Assembly (NCBI GenBank): GCA_963707975.1
Contig: OY970177.1
Span: 1,922,001 to 1,986,000, forward strand
Direction of reading: 5' to 3'
DNA: 64,000 nt
Origin: CAVVXX01 sp963707975
GTDB taxonomy: Bacteria; Pseudomonadota; Alphaproteobacteria; Micropepsales; Micropepsaceae
Positions 18,099 through 26,446 of the stretch are shown piece by piece. The notes under the pieces were generated by a model. That model was not told where the DNA came from. It did no database searches and saw only the letters and a list, made by a program, of their open reading frames with translations. A program made the translations under genes and the position numbers. The stretch's first letter is position 1; every line of letters starts with the position of its first letter.

Positions 18099-18413
18099 AT
18101 GACCACCAAAACTCTGACCCGCGCCGACCTGACCGAGGCCGTGTTCAAGGCGGTCGGCCTTTCGCGCAATGAATCGGCCCAGATGGTCGAGGATATGCTG
18201 GAGGAAGTGTGCGGGCTCGCTGTCGCGAGGCGAGACTGTGAAGCTCTCCTCCTTCGGCACCTTCGCAGGTGCGCAGCAAAGCCCAGCGCATGGGCCGCAA
18301 CCCCAAGACCGGCGACGAAGTGCCCATCGCGCCCCGGCGCGTGCTCGTGTTCCGCCCCAGCCATGTGCTCAAGTCGCACATCAATGGCCGGGCCGAATGG
18401 CGGCGGACGCTGA
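18099..18413 (+). pseudogene. ihfA: integration host factor alpha, two single-base insertions as given
   Basis: DNA-bending nucleoid protein, one half of the IHF dimer. 'MTTKTLTRADLTEAVFKAVG' and 'SRNESAQMVEDMLEEVCG' give a certain N-terminus. Removing extra bases near 18223 and 18268 restores 'SLSRGETVKLSSFGTF', 'QVRSKAQRMGRNPKTG' and 'VPIAPRRVLVFRPSHVLKSH', the DNA-binding arm and body. The likely end is TGA 18411-18413, overlapping the merR start (TGATG); this needs a further small correction near 18393. Confidence 0.88.
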
Positions 18414-18885
18414 TGACGCTGCGGCGTTGCGCAGAAATCCCCCGAAGCCTTCCGCACCATCAGCGAGGTGGCGGTCGAGCTCGACGTGCCCCAGCACGTG
18501 CTGCGTTTCTGGGAAACCCGATTCCAGCAAGTGAAGCCGTTAAAACGCGGCGGCGGGCGGCGCTATTACCGACCCGAGGATGTGGATCTGCTGCGCGGCA
18601 TCCGTGCGCTGCTTGTATCACGACGGCCTCACCATCAAGGGCGTGCAGAAAGTGCTGCGTGAGCAGGGCGTGCGCTATGTGGCCGAGTTCGGCCGCGGCG
18701 AGGTGACGCTCGCGCGCGAGGCGGCAATCGCGGCGCCCGGCTCGAACGTGCATCCTTTTCCTGGCGTGGCGGTTCAGCAACCGGCGCTGTCGCCGGCGCA
18801 GCGCCAGCATCTCGAAACGCTGCTGGCCGAGCTCATCGAGCTCAAAGACCGCCTGCTGGCGGCGAAACAGAAAAGAGCCAATTGA
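18413..18885 (+). pseudogene. MerR family transcriptional regulator, two single-base insertions as given
   Basis: The MerR-type regulator that usually follows ihfA in alphaproteobacteria. From ATG 18413 the corrected product reads MTLRR-AQKSPEAFRTISEVA, then the winged-helix core 'LDVPQHVLRFWETRFQQVKP' and 'LKRGGGRRYYRPEDVDLLRG', then 'YHDGLTIKGVQKVLREQGVR' and a C-terminal coiled-coil-like tail rich in Leu, Glu and Lys. Extra bases lie near 18428 and 18617. Its effector and targets are unknown. Confidence 0.85.
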
Positions 18886-18961
18886 TCCCTCGCGTTGCGA
18901 GGCTGGGTGCGCGCGCCCTATAGTCCGCGCGCCCCACAGGCGTTTATTCGCCTTGCCGGTT

Positions 18962-19038
18962 CGGAGCGTAGCGCAGCATGGTAGCGCACCAGTCTGGGGG
19001 ACTGGGGGTCGCGGGTTCAAATCCCGCCGCTCCGACCA
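18962..19038 (+). tRNA. tRNA-Pro (anticodon GGG)
   Basis: A complete cloverleaf is visible: acceptor CGGAGCG/CGCTCCG, D-arm GCGC..GCGC, anticodon stem CCAGT/ACTGG with loop CTGGGGG (anticodon GGG), T-arm GCGGG-TTCAAAT-CCCGC, discriminator A and an encoded CCA (19036-19038). Its 3' part is duplicated at 20245-20280. Confidence 0.96.
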
Positions 19039-19040
19039 AT
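19005..19040 (+). repeat. attachment-site direct repeat, left copy
   Basis: A 36-bp sequence covering the T-arm, acceptor 3' strand and CCA of tRNA-Pro plus two following bases. It is identical to 20245-20280. A tRNA 3' end duplicated in direct orientation is the usual mark of site-specific integration by a tyrosine integrase. Confidence 0.85.
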
Positions 19041-19069
19041 TAGATTAGCAAAGCTGTAAAGAAAGTTGG

Positions 19070-20220
19070 TCAATTCGCTTTTCTTTGAGGACGAGGCCGT
19101 TGCCGCTCGACAGCTTCCATCATTGGGTGGAGCTCGGCCATTATTCTTGCATTTTCTTCAGGCGAAATTTTTGGCTTAGGCTGGTTAGCATTAGTGCGCC
19201 ACTTCGGCATGTAGAAGTCGTAGGCGCGTGTCACAACATTATCGAACTCAGGCGGGGGAACGTTTGCATAGGCGGCGCTTCCAAGGGCGCGCGTTTCTTC
19301 CGAGACCCTTCCCAATGATCGGCAATCTCGCGCATCGCGGCCTTAAGGTCAGCGCCTGACACAAACTGATTGTGTGGCATCAGAAAGTGAGGCGCAGTGT
19401 CGATATGAAGCTTGTCCGAACTGCAGAATACCTGTGTGAACGGAAGGTATTTCAGATATTCGATATCGATCCGGTTGGTGTCCCTTGTCGATACTACTTG
19501 ATGAGCCAGGCCGATGAGGAAGTACAGCTCTATGCGTAGAGTAAAGAACGTGTACGGAATGAAAAGATGAATTGGAGGCTTACCGGCTTTGCGCCATGCA
19601 TTCACCACGGCATCGACTTGTGGCTGGGGCGCCCCCACTATTTCCAAAGCATTTCTAAGAATCTCGTAATTACGCCCGCTCAGAATACTGTCAACAAGCC
19701 AAATCACATCGGTCGCCGATTTTATATGCTCGCGCCGCGCGGCTTTCACGGTCCGAAACAACTCTTCCAGCTTGATTTTGCTAAGTTCGTCACGCCAGAC
19801 TTTAGCGAAGTCCTTTTCAGCCGCTTCAAAGTCGCCCTTTGCCCATCGCTCTAGAAGTTCCTGTGTAGGTGTAGAATCGATAAAAACGCCCTTGCTGCCG
19901 TCTGGCATATCGATGAGTTGTGCTTGTTGGTCGGCGATTTGGCCCCTCAGCGGAATCGGCGAACCTGCCAATTCTGCGCGAAGTACATTCATAGCGTCCT
20001 CATTAGGATGTACGGCGTAGGTTGTGATCTTTTTGGCAAGCGCCTTTACATCACCCTCGGGAGAGCCCGTGGTTGGTCTGCGCTTTGTCAGATCAGCCAA
20101 TACTTCGGCGAAAAAGACAGGTGGGAAATTGAGCCTAAAATGGTGAAAGAGCCACTTAGCCTCGCGCGGCGATAGCGCTTGGAGAGCTGACTTATCGATG
20201 AGTAGCGTGATGTAATTCAT
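19070..20220 (-). pseudogene. PIN-like domain protein (tentative), frameshifted near its C-terminus
   Basis: From ATG 20220 the reading gives ~300 residues. Near 19315 the frame changes and the adjoining frame continues naturally with RVSEETRALGSAAYANVPPP to the stop at 19070, for ~383 residues in all; one missing base would explain it. The N-terminus 'NYITLLIDKSALQALS' (D9), 'VFFAEVLADLTKR' (E39, D43) and late 'QVFCSSDKLHIDTAPHFL' place acidic residues as in PIN-type nucleases. I recall similar uncharacterised proteins but no function. As the only gene between tRNA repeats it may be a selfish or defence cargo. The nuclease reading is an inference. Confidence 0.5.
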
Positions 20221-20244
20221 AGTAACTCAACGACTTACGCCTAT

Positions 20245-20280
20245 GGGGTCGCGGGTTCAAATCCCGCCGCTCCGACCAAT
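20245..20280 (+). repeat. attachment-site direct repeat, right copy
   Basis: A perfect 36-bp copy of the tRNA-Pro 3' end (GGGGTCGCGGGTTCAAATCC onward, through the CCA). No tRNA 5' half precedes it, so it is an att remnant and not a second tRNA gene. Confidence 0.85.
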
Positions 20281-20301
20281 GAATTTGAATTCTTTGATAG
20301 C

Positions 20302-21012
20302 CTATTGCGGCGGCGGAGACGCGGCTTGTTTGTAAAGAGCGTCCGTCATCGTTTTGTAATGGGCCACAAGGTCGGGAATGCTGCCGTGATGCTGGGAGAG
20401 GAACCCGGCCACGTCATCGCGCTGGGCTATCCCCAGCCAAACGCCCGCGACACTCGCATCGACCACGGAGAATTTTCCGCCGCCCTCCAGCACGCGCAGA
20501 TCAACCTCGAGCGGCTGCGACGCGCTTGAGGGGTCTGTGGGATCGATCAACGCCGTGGTGACAACGTAGTCGCCCTTTGCGCGCTCGCTTGAGCCGGTCA
20601 CTTTCAAGGTTTGCCCGCTATATCCGCTGAGCCTTGTTTCGTAATTGGCGATGGCGAATTTCCGGAAGGCGTCGGTAAACAAATCGATATCGGCTTGCGA
20701 CGCGCTTGCGCGGGCGCGGCCAAGCGTGAAAAGCGCAACCCGATCCATGTCCAGCAGCGTTTGCAAAAAACCGCGAAATTGATCGCGGCGGTCGGCATCG
20801 GAAAGCTTCTTGTTGTTGAGAATTTCAAACGCCCGGTCGACGCTCTGCTGGACGAAATCTTCGACCGGCGCAGCAGCTTTTGCCGCCGTCGCGTGGAACA
20901 TCAGCGGCAAAGCAAGCGCCAAAGCTGCGATCATGGCCTTGATTACCAGAGCCCGTATCGCTGGCGCCCAATTACGAATGGCAAGCAATTCTATCATTCG
21001 CGCCCCCATCAT
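20302..21012 (-). CDS. mlaC: MlaC/Ttg2D family phospholipid-binding protein
   Basis: Periplasmic lipid carrier of the Mla system, which moves phospholipid between the outer-membrane MlaA complex and the inner-membrane transporter. A signal peptide covers about residues 1-47, ending 'FHATAAKAAAPVEDF'. The domain has the family pattern 'DADRRDQFRGFLQTLLDMDRVALFTLG', seen as two adjoining stretches, and 'YVVTTALIDPTDP'. It lies 6 nt after mlaA. The start could be the internal Met at about 20997. Confidence 0.88.
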   Translation of the reverse strand: MMGARMIELLAIRNWAPAIRALVIKAMIAALALALPLMFHATAAKAAAPVEDFVQQSVDRAFEILNNKKLSDADRRDQFRGFLQTLLDMDRVALFTLGRARASASQADIDLFTDAFRKFAIANYETRLSGYSGQTLKVTGSSERAKGDYVVTTALIDPTDPSSASQPLEVDLRVLEGGGKFSVVDASVAGVWLGIAQRDDVAGFLSQHHGSIPDLVAHYKTMTDALYKQAASPPPQ

Positions 21013-21018
21013 GCTCGA

Positions 21019-21747
21019 TCAATAATCGGGAAGGTCCTGAATGTCGGCCTTGCCGTCGCGGATCTGGGCGTTGCGGTATTGACGATAAAGACTCCGCACG
21101 GAAGAATAATAATCGACCGAAGTCCGTTCGATGTCGGCGACAGTGTCGAGGTTTCGCGCCCGGTCATCGATCACGCCAAGGGCGCCGCGCCCGATCGACC
21201 AGTAAATCTTGTCGCGAAAGCCGATATAGGTGAAAGGATCGAGAAACGTGTCCACGACGCGTCCGGCCAAATCGCGCGGCGGGGCCGGCCCGATAAACGG
21301 CAGAACCAGATAGGGGCCTTCGCCGGCGCCATACTTGCCGAGCGTGATGCCGAAATCCTCGGTGTGGTTGGGGATGCCCATGTTGGTTGCGACATCGAAC
21401 AGCCCCCCCACGCCCACGGTGGTGTTCACGCCGAGCCGCCCCAACGTCTGGCCCGCGCGCACCATCCTGCCCTGCAAGACGTCGTTGCCCAGGGTGATGG
21501 GCAGGTTGAGGTTGACCAGGAAATTGTGCACGCCGTTTTTGGCCGGATCGGGCACCGCGCTGTTGTAAAATTTCGCGACCGGGATGGCGACGTTGTTGTC
21601 GAGCTTCTGATTGAGGTCGAAGATGCTGCGGTTCATCCCTTCATAGGGATCGTTCGACTGGGGGTCGGACTCGCCGTCTTTAGCGGCGGCGCATCCGGCC
21701 ACGATCATGCTCAGCAATAGTGCGGCGCTTAAGCGAATGGTTCGCAT
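21019..21747 (-). CDS. mlaA: MlaA/VacJ family lipoprotein
   Basis: Outer-membrane lipoprotein that removes mislocated phospholipid from the outer leaflet. Signal peptide with lipobox 'LLLSMIVAGC', then the VacJ signatures 'SNDPYEGMNRSIFDLNQKLD', 'NLPITLGNDVLQGRM', 'LGVNTTVGVGGLFDVA' and 'EDFGITLGKYGAGEGPYLVL'. ATG 21747 is chosen; a GTG five codons upstream is possible. It forms a two-gene operon with mlaC. The other Mla transporter genes are not in the window. Confidence 0.93.
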   Translation of the reverse strand: MRTIRLSAALLLSMIVAGCAAAKDGESDPQSNDPYEGMNRSIFDLNQKLDNNVAIPVAKFYNSAVPDPAKNGVHNFLVNLNLPITLGNDVLQGRMVRAGQTLGRLGVNTTVGVGGLFDVATNMGIPNHTEDFGITLGKYGAGEGPYLVLPFIGPAPPRDLAGRVVDTFLDPFTYIGFRDKIYWSIGRGALGVIDDRARNLDTVADIERTSVDYYSSVRSLYRQYRNAQIRDGKADIQDLPDY

Positions 21748-21965
21748 GCTCCTGTGAGCCACTGTCAGGCTTCAGCCGCATCATTTCGTGATCCCGCAAC
21801 GGCAAAAGCAATAATTAGCGCATATTGGATCACGCGCCGGACATGGCTTGAACAGGCCAAAATGTGAGGCTCACACCGGAATGATGTGGAAGATTGTGTT
21901 GCGCGAATGTCACATGAGTAATAAAGCCTGTGGCGAATTAGTGCGAAATTGCGGGTGCGTCAGGG

Positions 21966-24491
21966 CTAAGAGGTGACCGCGCCGCTCGGCACGGTAACGC
22001 TTGTGCGCGGCCTGATCCGCCCTTCGCCCAACAGCAACAGTATCGGCGCCGCGATGAAAATCGAGGACGAGGTGCCAATCACGATGCCGGTGAGAAGCAC
22101 GACTGCGAATTGCTGAATGTCGCCGCTGCTCAGCAGCGCCAATGGCAGAATGGCCAGGAACACCGTGCCGGAAGTCGCAATGGTGCGGGAAAGCGTCTCG
22201 TTGATGCTGCGGTCTATGAGTTCCCGCAAACTCATGCGGCGGAAGAGCCGGAGATTTTCCCGTACGCGATCATAGACCACGACCTTGTCGTTGATCGAAT
22301 AACCCATGATCGTAAGAATGGCGACAATGCTGACCGCGTTGAACTGAAATTGCGTCAGCGCGTAGAAGCCGACAATCTTGGTGACGTCGAGCAGCAACGT
22401 CATGGTGGCGGCGACGCCGAACTGCCATTCGAAACGGACCCAGATGTAGACGAGCATGGCCATCATCGCGATGCCAAGCGCGGTCAGGCCGTCGCGGAAA
22501 AGTTCGCTGCTGACGGTCGCGCCCACGGCGTCGATGCTCTCAATCGTCGTGCCGGGGAAATTCGCCTGCAAAGAAGCGCGGACGGCGGATGCTGCGGTCT
22601 GTTGCACCGAATCATCGCCGGGCTGGCGTTGAAAGCGAATGGAGACTTCCTGCGGACCGCCGAATTGCTGAAGCTCCACCGGCCCAAGATTGAGTTTTCC
22701 CAGCTGGCTTCGCAGTTCCTGGAAATCGGCGGCCTTGGTCATATGCGCCTGAATCGAGATGCCGCCGCGGAAATCGATGCCGTAGTTCAGTCCGGGGTTG
22801 AAAGCGAGAATCAGCGAACCGATGCTGAGGACCGCCGAAACCATGAGGCCGGCATAGCGGCCTTTCATGAAGGCAATGGTCGTATCGTCGGCAACCAGAC
22901 GCGGGCCAAACAAATTGCGCTGCGATGGCGACAATATTTTGGGCCGCGTGCGCCGGTACCATAGCGCGATCATCAAGCGAACCAGCACGATGGCCGTGAA
23001 CAGCGAGGTCAAAATGCCAAGGCTGATGGTGATCGCGAAGCCTTTAACCGGGCCCGAACCCAGTGCGAAAAGAATTATCATCTTGAGCAATGTCGTCATA
23101 TTGGCGTCGATGATGGTGGTCATTGCCCGCGAAAATCCGGTTTGAATCGAGGACAAAGCTGTGCGCCCCTTGCGCGCTTCCTCGCGTATGCGTTCGTTGA
23201 TCAGCACGTTCGCATCCACCGACATGCCGACGGTTAGCAGAATGCCGACGATGCCCGGCAAGGTCAGGCTCGCCTGAAGCAAAGAGAGGACGCCGATAAG
23301 CAGAGTGAGGTTGGTGATAAGGCCGATTGAGGCGAAGATGCCAAACAGCCGGTAAAAATAGAGCATGAACGCGATAACCAGAATGCCGCCAATGGCGCAG
23401 GCGTAGATGCCGACACGAATGGCATCGGCGCCCAGATTGGGCCCCACGGTGCGCTGTTCGATGACCTTGAGCGGCGCCGGCAGCGCGCCGCCGCGCAGCA
23501 GAATGGCCAGATCGTTCGACAATTCCACGGTGAAATTGCCGCTGATCTGCCCACTGCCGCCGAGGATTGGTTCACGAATGACGGGCGCGCTGATCACCCT
23601 GTTGTCGAGCACGATGGCGAAGGGCCGGCCGACATTGGCTTTGGTGACATCGCCAAACTGTTTTGCGCCGCGCGAATCAAACACGAAATTCACCACGGGC
23701 TCGCCCGTGCGCGGATCGAAGCCGGCGCGCGCCTGGCTTAAACGATCTCCCGCGACCGCCACATGCCGTTGCACCATAAAGGGCGTCTTTTCGCCTCTCT
23801 TATCGACTTCGTAGAGGAGTTCGTCCTCCGGAGGGACGCTTCCACGCGCGTTCGCGGCATTCACATCGACCATGCGAAAGGTCATCTTCGCAGTCGTGCC
23901 AAGAAGCCGCTTCAGCCGGTCGGGGTCCTGCACGCCGGGCAGTTCGATGATGATGCGGTCGGTTCCCTGGCGCGCGATGGTTGGCTCGCTGACGCCGGTC
24001 TCGTCGATTCTGCGGCGGACGATCTCGATCGAACGCTGAAGAATATCGTCGGTGCGCCCCTTCAAGGCCGCTTCCTGTGGGTTCAAGGTGAGCGTTCCAC
24101 CGCCATTTTCGACAATCGTGTAATCGGCGTTTGCGCCACTTCCGGCGATCGCCAGAAGCTGCTCTTTCGCCGCGGCGAGCTGGCTGGGATCGCGAACCTG
24201 TACTGTGATGGAATCTCCGGCCAGGCGCAGATCGGTGTATTGGATGCGCGCTTTTCTCAGGGCGCCGCGCACGAGGTCGAGAGTATTCTGCGAGCGATCT
24301 TTTTCCGCCGCGGGAATATCGACCTGGAGCTGCAGATAGGTGCCGCCCTTCAGGTCGAGTCCGAGATAAATCTGCTGTGCGAAAGGAATATATCGCAGAA
24401 CACCGGGCCCTGCGATGTTCGGCAAGGCGTAAAGCGCGCCGAGAACGCAAGCGAAAATGATCGCCGCGATCTGCCAGCGCTTATAGATCAT
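21966..24491 (-). CDS. secDF: fused SecD-SecF protein translocase accessory subunit
   Basis: An 841-residue single chain. SecD (residues ~1-520) has 'IYLGLDLKGGTYLQLQVD', a large periplasmic domain and the membrane motif 'VDANVLINERIREEARKG'. SecF (residues ~530-841) has 'GIDFRGGISIQAHM' and 'YSINDKVVVYDRVRENLR'. It uses the proton gradient to help pull exported proteins through SecYEG. Many alphaproteobacteria keep secD and secF separate, so the fusion is a useful lineage mark. Its ATG overlaps the stop of a small upstream membrane-protein gene by 4 nt. Confidence 0.95.
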   Translation of the reverse strand: MIYKRWQIAAIIFACVLGALYALPNIAGPGVLRYIPFAQQIYLGLDLKGGTYLQLQVDIPAAEKDRSQNTLDLVRGALRKARIQYTDLRLAGDSITVQVRDPSQLAAAKEQLLAIAGSGANADYTIVENGGGTLTLNPQEAALKGRTDDILQRSIEIVRRRIDETGVSEPTIARQGTDRIIIELPGVQDPDRLKRLLGTTAKMTFRMVDVNAANARGSVPPEDELLYEVDKRGEKTPFMVQRHVAVAGDRLSQARAGFDPRTGEPVVNFVFDSRGAKQFGDVTKANVGRPFAIVLDNRVISAPVIREPILGGSGQISGNFTVELSNDLAILLRGGALPAPLKVIEQRTVGPNLGADAIRVGIYACAIGGILVIAFMLYFYRLFGIFASIGLITNLTLLIGVLSLLQASLTLPGIVGILLTVGMSVDANVLINERIREEARKGRTALSSIQTGFSRAMTTIIDANMTTLLKMIILFALGSGPVKGFAITISLGILTSLFTAIVLVRLMIALWYRRTRPKILSPSQRNLFGPRLVADDTTIAFMKGRYAGLMVSAVLSIGSLILAFNPGLNYGIDFRGGISIQAHMTKAADFQELRSQLGKLNLGPVELQQFGGPQEVSIRFQRQPGDDSVQQTAASAVRASLQANFPGTTIESIDAVGATVSSELFRDGLTALGIAMMAMLVYIWVRFEWQFGVAATMTLLLDVTKIVGFYALTQFQFNAVSIVAILTIMGYSINDKVVVYDRVRENLRLFRRMSLRELIDRSINETLSRTIATSGTVFLAILPLALLSSGDIQQFAVVLLTGIVIGTSSSIFIAAPILLLLGEGRIRPRTSVTVPSGAVTS

Positions 24492-24754
24492 CGTGCCTCT
24501 CCGGAATTATTTGGCATAGACATAGGGTTTCTGACCTTCGCCGGCTGATTTTCGGAATCTTCATTCCTGGCGCGTGTATGATCGCTCGTCGGCGACTGCA
24601 TAGATAGCCACGCAATGCCAAGCAGAATGAACGGGTTACACACGAGAAACACAGCAACACGATCCCAACTGAAACGATACAGGATATCGGCCATATTTAT
24701 CCAGCCAATTCCTTGCAGCAGTAGGCACAAAAGCATGCCGATCGCAATGGCCAC
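24488..24754 (-). CDS. small two-helix membrane protein upstream of secDF
   Basis: An 88-residue product with two hydrophobic segments ('MAIAIGMLLCLLLQGIGWI' and 'VAVFLVCNPFILLGIAWLSM') and a polar C-terminal tail. Its stop overlaps the secDF start (ATGA), suggesting coupling. It occupies the place where yajC is often found but does not resemble YajC, which has one helix and a basic cytosolic domain. No family recognised. Confidence 0.5.
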   Translation of the reverse strand: MAIAIGMLLCLLLQGIGWINMADILYRFSWDRVAVFLVCNPFILLGIAWLSMQSPTSDHTRARNEDSENQPAKVRNPMSMPNNSGEAR

Positions 24755-25065
24755 GGCCGTGCCTCCCCAACCTCGAGTAGAAGAACGCCGGAAGCCGGCA
24801 AGCCCCCGGCTCGCAAATTTTCAGAATCCGGCACGCCGTGAGGGGGGATTAACGGATCAGTCTGGCCGGCGTCTTCTTGAAGCGCAGGCCTCGCATGTGA
24901 GCTATCCAAAATGGGCATATTGAACCGCGACAACGAGTAATATCGCGGCAAATCCATATAAGATCGAGGATATGCAGCCGTGCATTTCATACATGGCGCA
25001 TATAAGTTCTCTACTAAGCCATTCCAAGAACAGGTAGAAACTGGATAACCAGACAGGAGCACAAC
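24755..25065. other. gene-free divergent spacer between the small membrane-protein gene and the Yip1-like gene
   Basis: 311 bp with no credible coding sequence. A short GCCGG/CCGGC hairpin lies near 24790-24800. It probably carries the two divergent promoters. An AGGAGC site just before 25066 serves the forward gene. Confidence 0.5.
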
Positions 25066-26430
25066 ATGAGCGAACAGGGCGGCATGCCGAAATTTGCCAA
25101 GGACATCGTCACGCAAAGGCTGATCGACCGCGTCAAGGGTATTTTGCTCGATCCTGTAGAAGAGTGGCCGGCCATCGAATCCGAAAAATCGACGTCGCGT
25201 TCGATCTATCTGAAATATGTGGCGGTGCTGGCAGCCATCGGCGCCATCGCCGGCTTCATCGGCCGGTCGTTGATCGGCATCAGCGTGCCCTTGTTCGGAA
25301 CCTATCGCGCGCCGTTTGTCTCAGGCCTGATTTCGGCCGCCGTGATGTATGCGCTCACTTTCGCCGCGGTGTTTCTGGTGGCGCTCATCGTGGATGCGCT
25401 GGCGCCAACCTTCGGTGGCCAGAAAGATCCGCTGCGCGCACTGAAAGTCACCGCCTACAGCTACACGCCCGCCTGGATCGCGGCGGTATTCCAGATCATC
25501 CCCTCGCTTGCCTGGATCGGCTTCATCGCGGGGCTCTATGGCATTTATCTTCTTTATCTGGGTCTGCCGGTGCTGATGCGTTCGCCCAAGGACAAGGCGA
25601 TCGGCTACACCGCAACTGTCTGCGTCGCGGCAATCGTGCTGTGGTTCGTGATCGCGGCTATCGCCGGCAGCATCATCGGTGGCGTGAATTACAGTTCTTT
25701 CGGCGGGCTCGGCGGATATTCCGGCTTTGCATCGAATGATGAAGGCGGAAAGCAGGTCGCGGCATCCTGGCTGTCCAACCTGTTCGGCGGTAAGACGCAA
25801 GAAGACCGCCAACGCGTAGCCAATTCGCTGCAAAGCCTGGCCGATATGGGCAAGAAGGCCGAGCAGGCGGAGAACCGGGCGCGCGACACGGGCGGCAATC
25901 CCGACGAGGCGGGCGCGAAGCAGGTCGACCTTGGCAAGGCGTTGGGCGCGATCGGCCAGATCGCCACCGGCGGCAGCAACATCAAGCCGGTCGATTTCCG
26001 CGCGCTGAAAGAATTGCTGCCCGATTCGCTTCCCGGCATGAAACGCGAGGGCGCTTCAGGTGAAACCAATACTGCTATGGGCATTTCAGCCTCGAAGGCG
26101 ACGGCCGAATATAACGGCGATGACGGCAAGCACATGACCGTCGAGATCACCGACATGGGTTCGCTGTCGGGGCTGGCGGGACTGGCGGCCAAATTCGATC
26201 CCAATCTCGATAAAGAGACCGACACGGGCTACGAACGCACGAAAAATGTCGACGGCCAATTGATGCACGAGGAATACAACAACAGCGACCACAGCGGTGA
26301 AGTGGATTTCATTGCCGGAAACCGCTTTGCCGTCGCCGTGCGTGGCAACAATGTCAGCATGGACGAGATGACGGACGTGCTGAAGCAGGTGGACTTCGAG
26401 AAGCTCGGCACACTCGCCGAGGCAAAATGA
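25066..26430 (+). CDS. Yip1-family membrane protein with a long soluble C-terminus
   Basis: Residues ~1-215 form the Yip1 domain: 'RVKGILLDPVEEWPAIESE' at the start and five hydrophobic segments, including 'YTPAWIAAVFQIIPSLAWIG' and 'LYGIYLLYLGLPVLM'. Residues ~220-454 are soluble and charged: a Lys/Glu-rich helical part, then a compact region around 'GDDGKHMTVEITDMGSLSGL' that may bind a ligand or protein. The family is tied to membrane organisation, with no known bacterial reaction. The adjoining TonB-receptor gene starts 16 nt downstream, which may be chance. Confidence 0.85.
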   Translation: MSEQGGMPKFAKDIVTQRLIDRVKGILLDPVEEWPAIESEKSTSRSIYLKYVAVLAAIGAIAGFIGRSLIGISVPLFGTYRAPFVSGLISAAVMYALTFAAVFLVALIVDALAPTFGGQKDPLRALKVTAYSYTPAWIAAVFQIIPSLAWIGFIAGLYGIYLLYLGLPVLMRSPKDKAIGYTATVCVAAIVLWFVIAAIAGSIIGGVNYSSFGGLGGYSGFASNDEGGKQVAASWLSNLFGGKTQEDRQRVANSLQSLADMGKKAEQAENRARDTGGNPDEAGAKQVDLGKALGAIGQIATGGSNIKPVDFRALKELLPDSLPGMKREGASGETNTAMGISASKATAEYNGDDGKHMTVEITDMGSLSGLAGLAAKFDPNLDKETDTGYERTKNVDGQLMHEEYNNSDHSGEVDFIAGNRFAVAVRGNNVSMDEMTDVLKQVDFEKLGTLAEAK

Positions 26431-26446
26431 TCCTTGTTGCTGTTTT

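Larger units (their letters stand above)
19005..20280. mobile_element. 1.24-kb mini-island at tRNA-Pro without an integrase
   Basis: The segment between the two 36-bp direct repeats is 1240 bp from repeat start to repeat start. It carries one reverse-strand gene filling almost the whole interval, and its composition is less GC-rich than the flanks. No integrase, excisionase or replication gene fits in it. It is either a remnant of a larger island or a minimal satellite moved in trans. Confidence 0.65.

Noticed and set aside
19070..20220. Toxin-antitoxin pair at tRNA-Pro
   Set aside because: Only one gene is present once the frameshift is allowed for; the second short reading is its C-terminus, not an antitoxin.
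20241..20280. Second tRNA-Pro gene
   Set aside because: Only the T-arm, acceptor 3' strand and CCA are present; there is no D-arm, anticodon arm or 5' acceptor strand. It is an att remnant.
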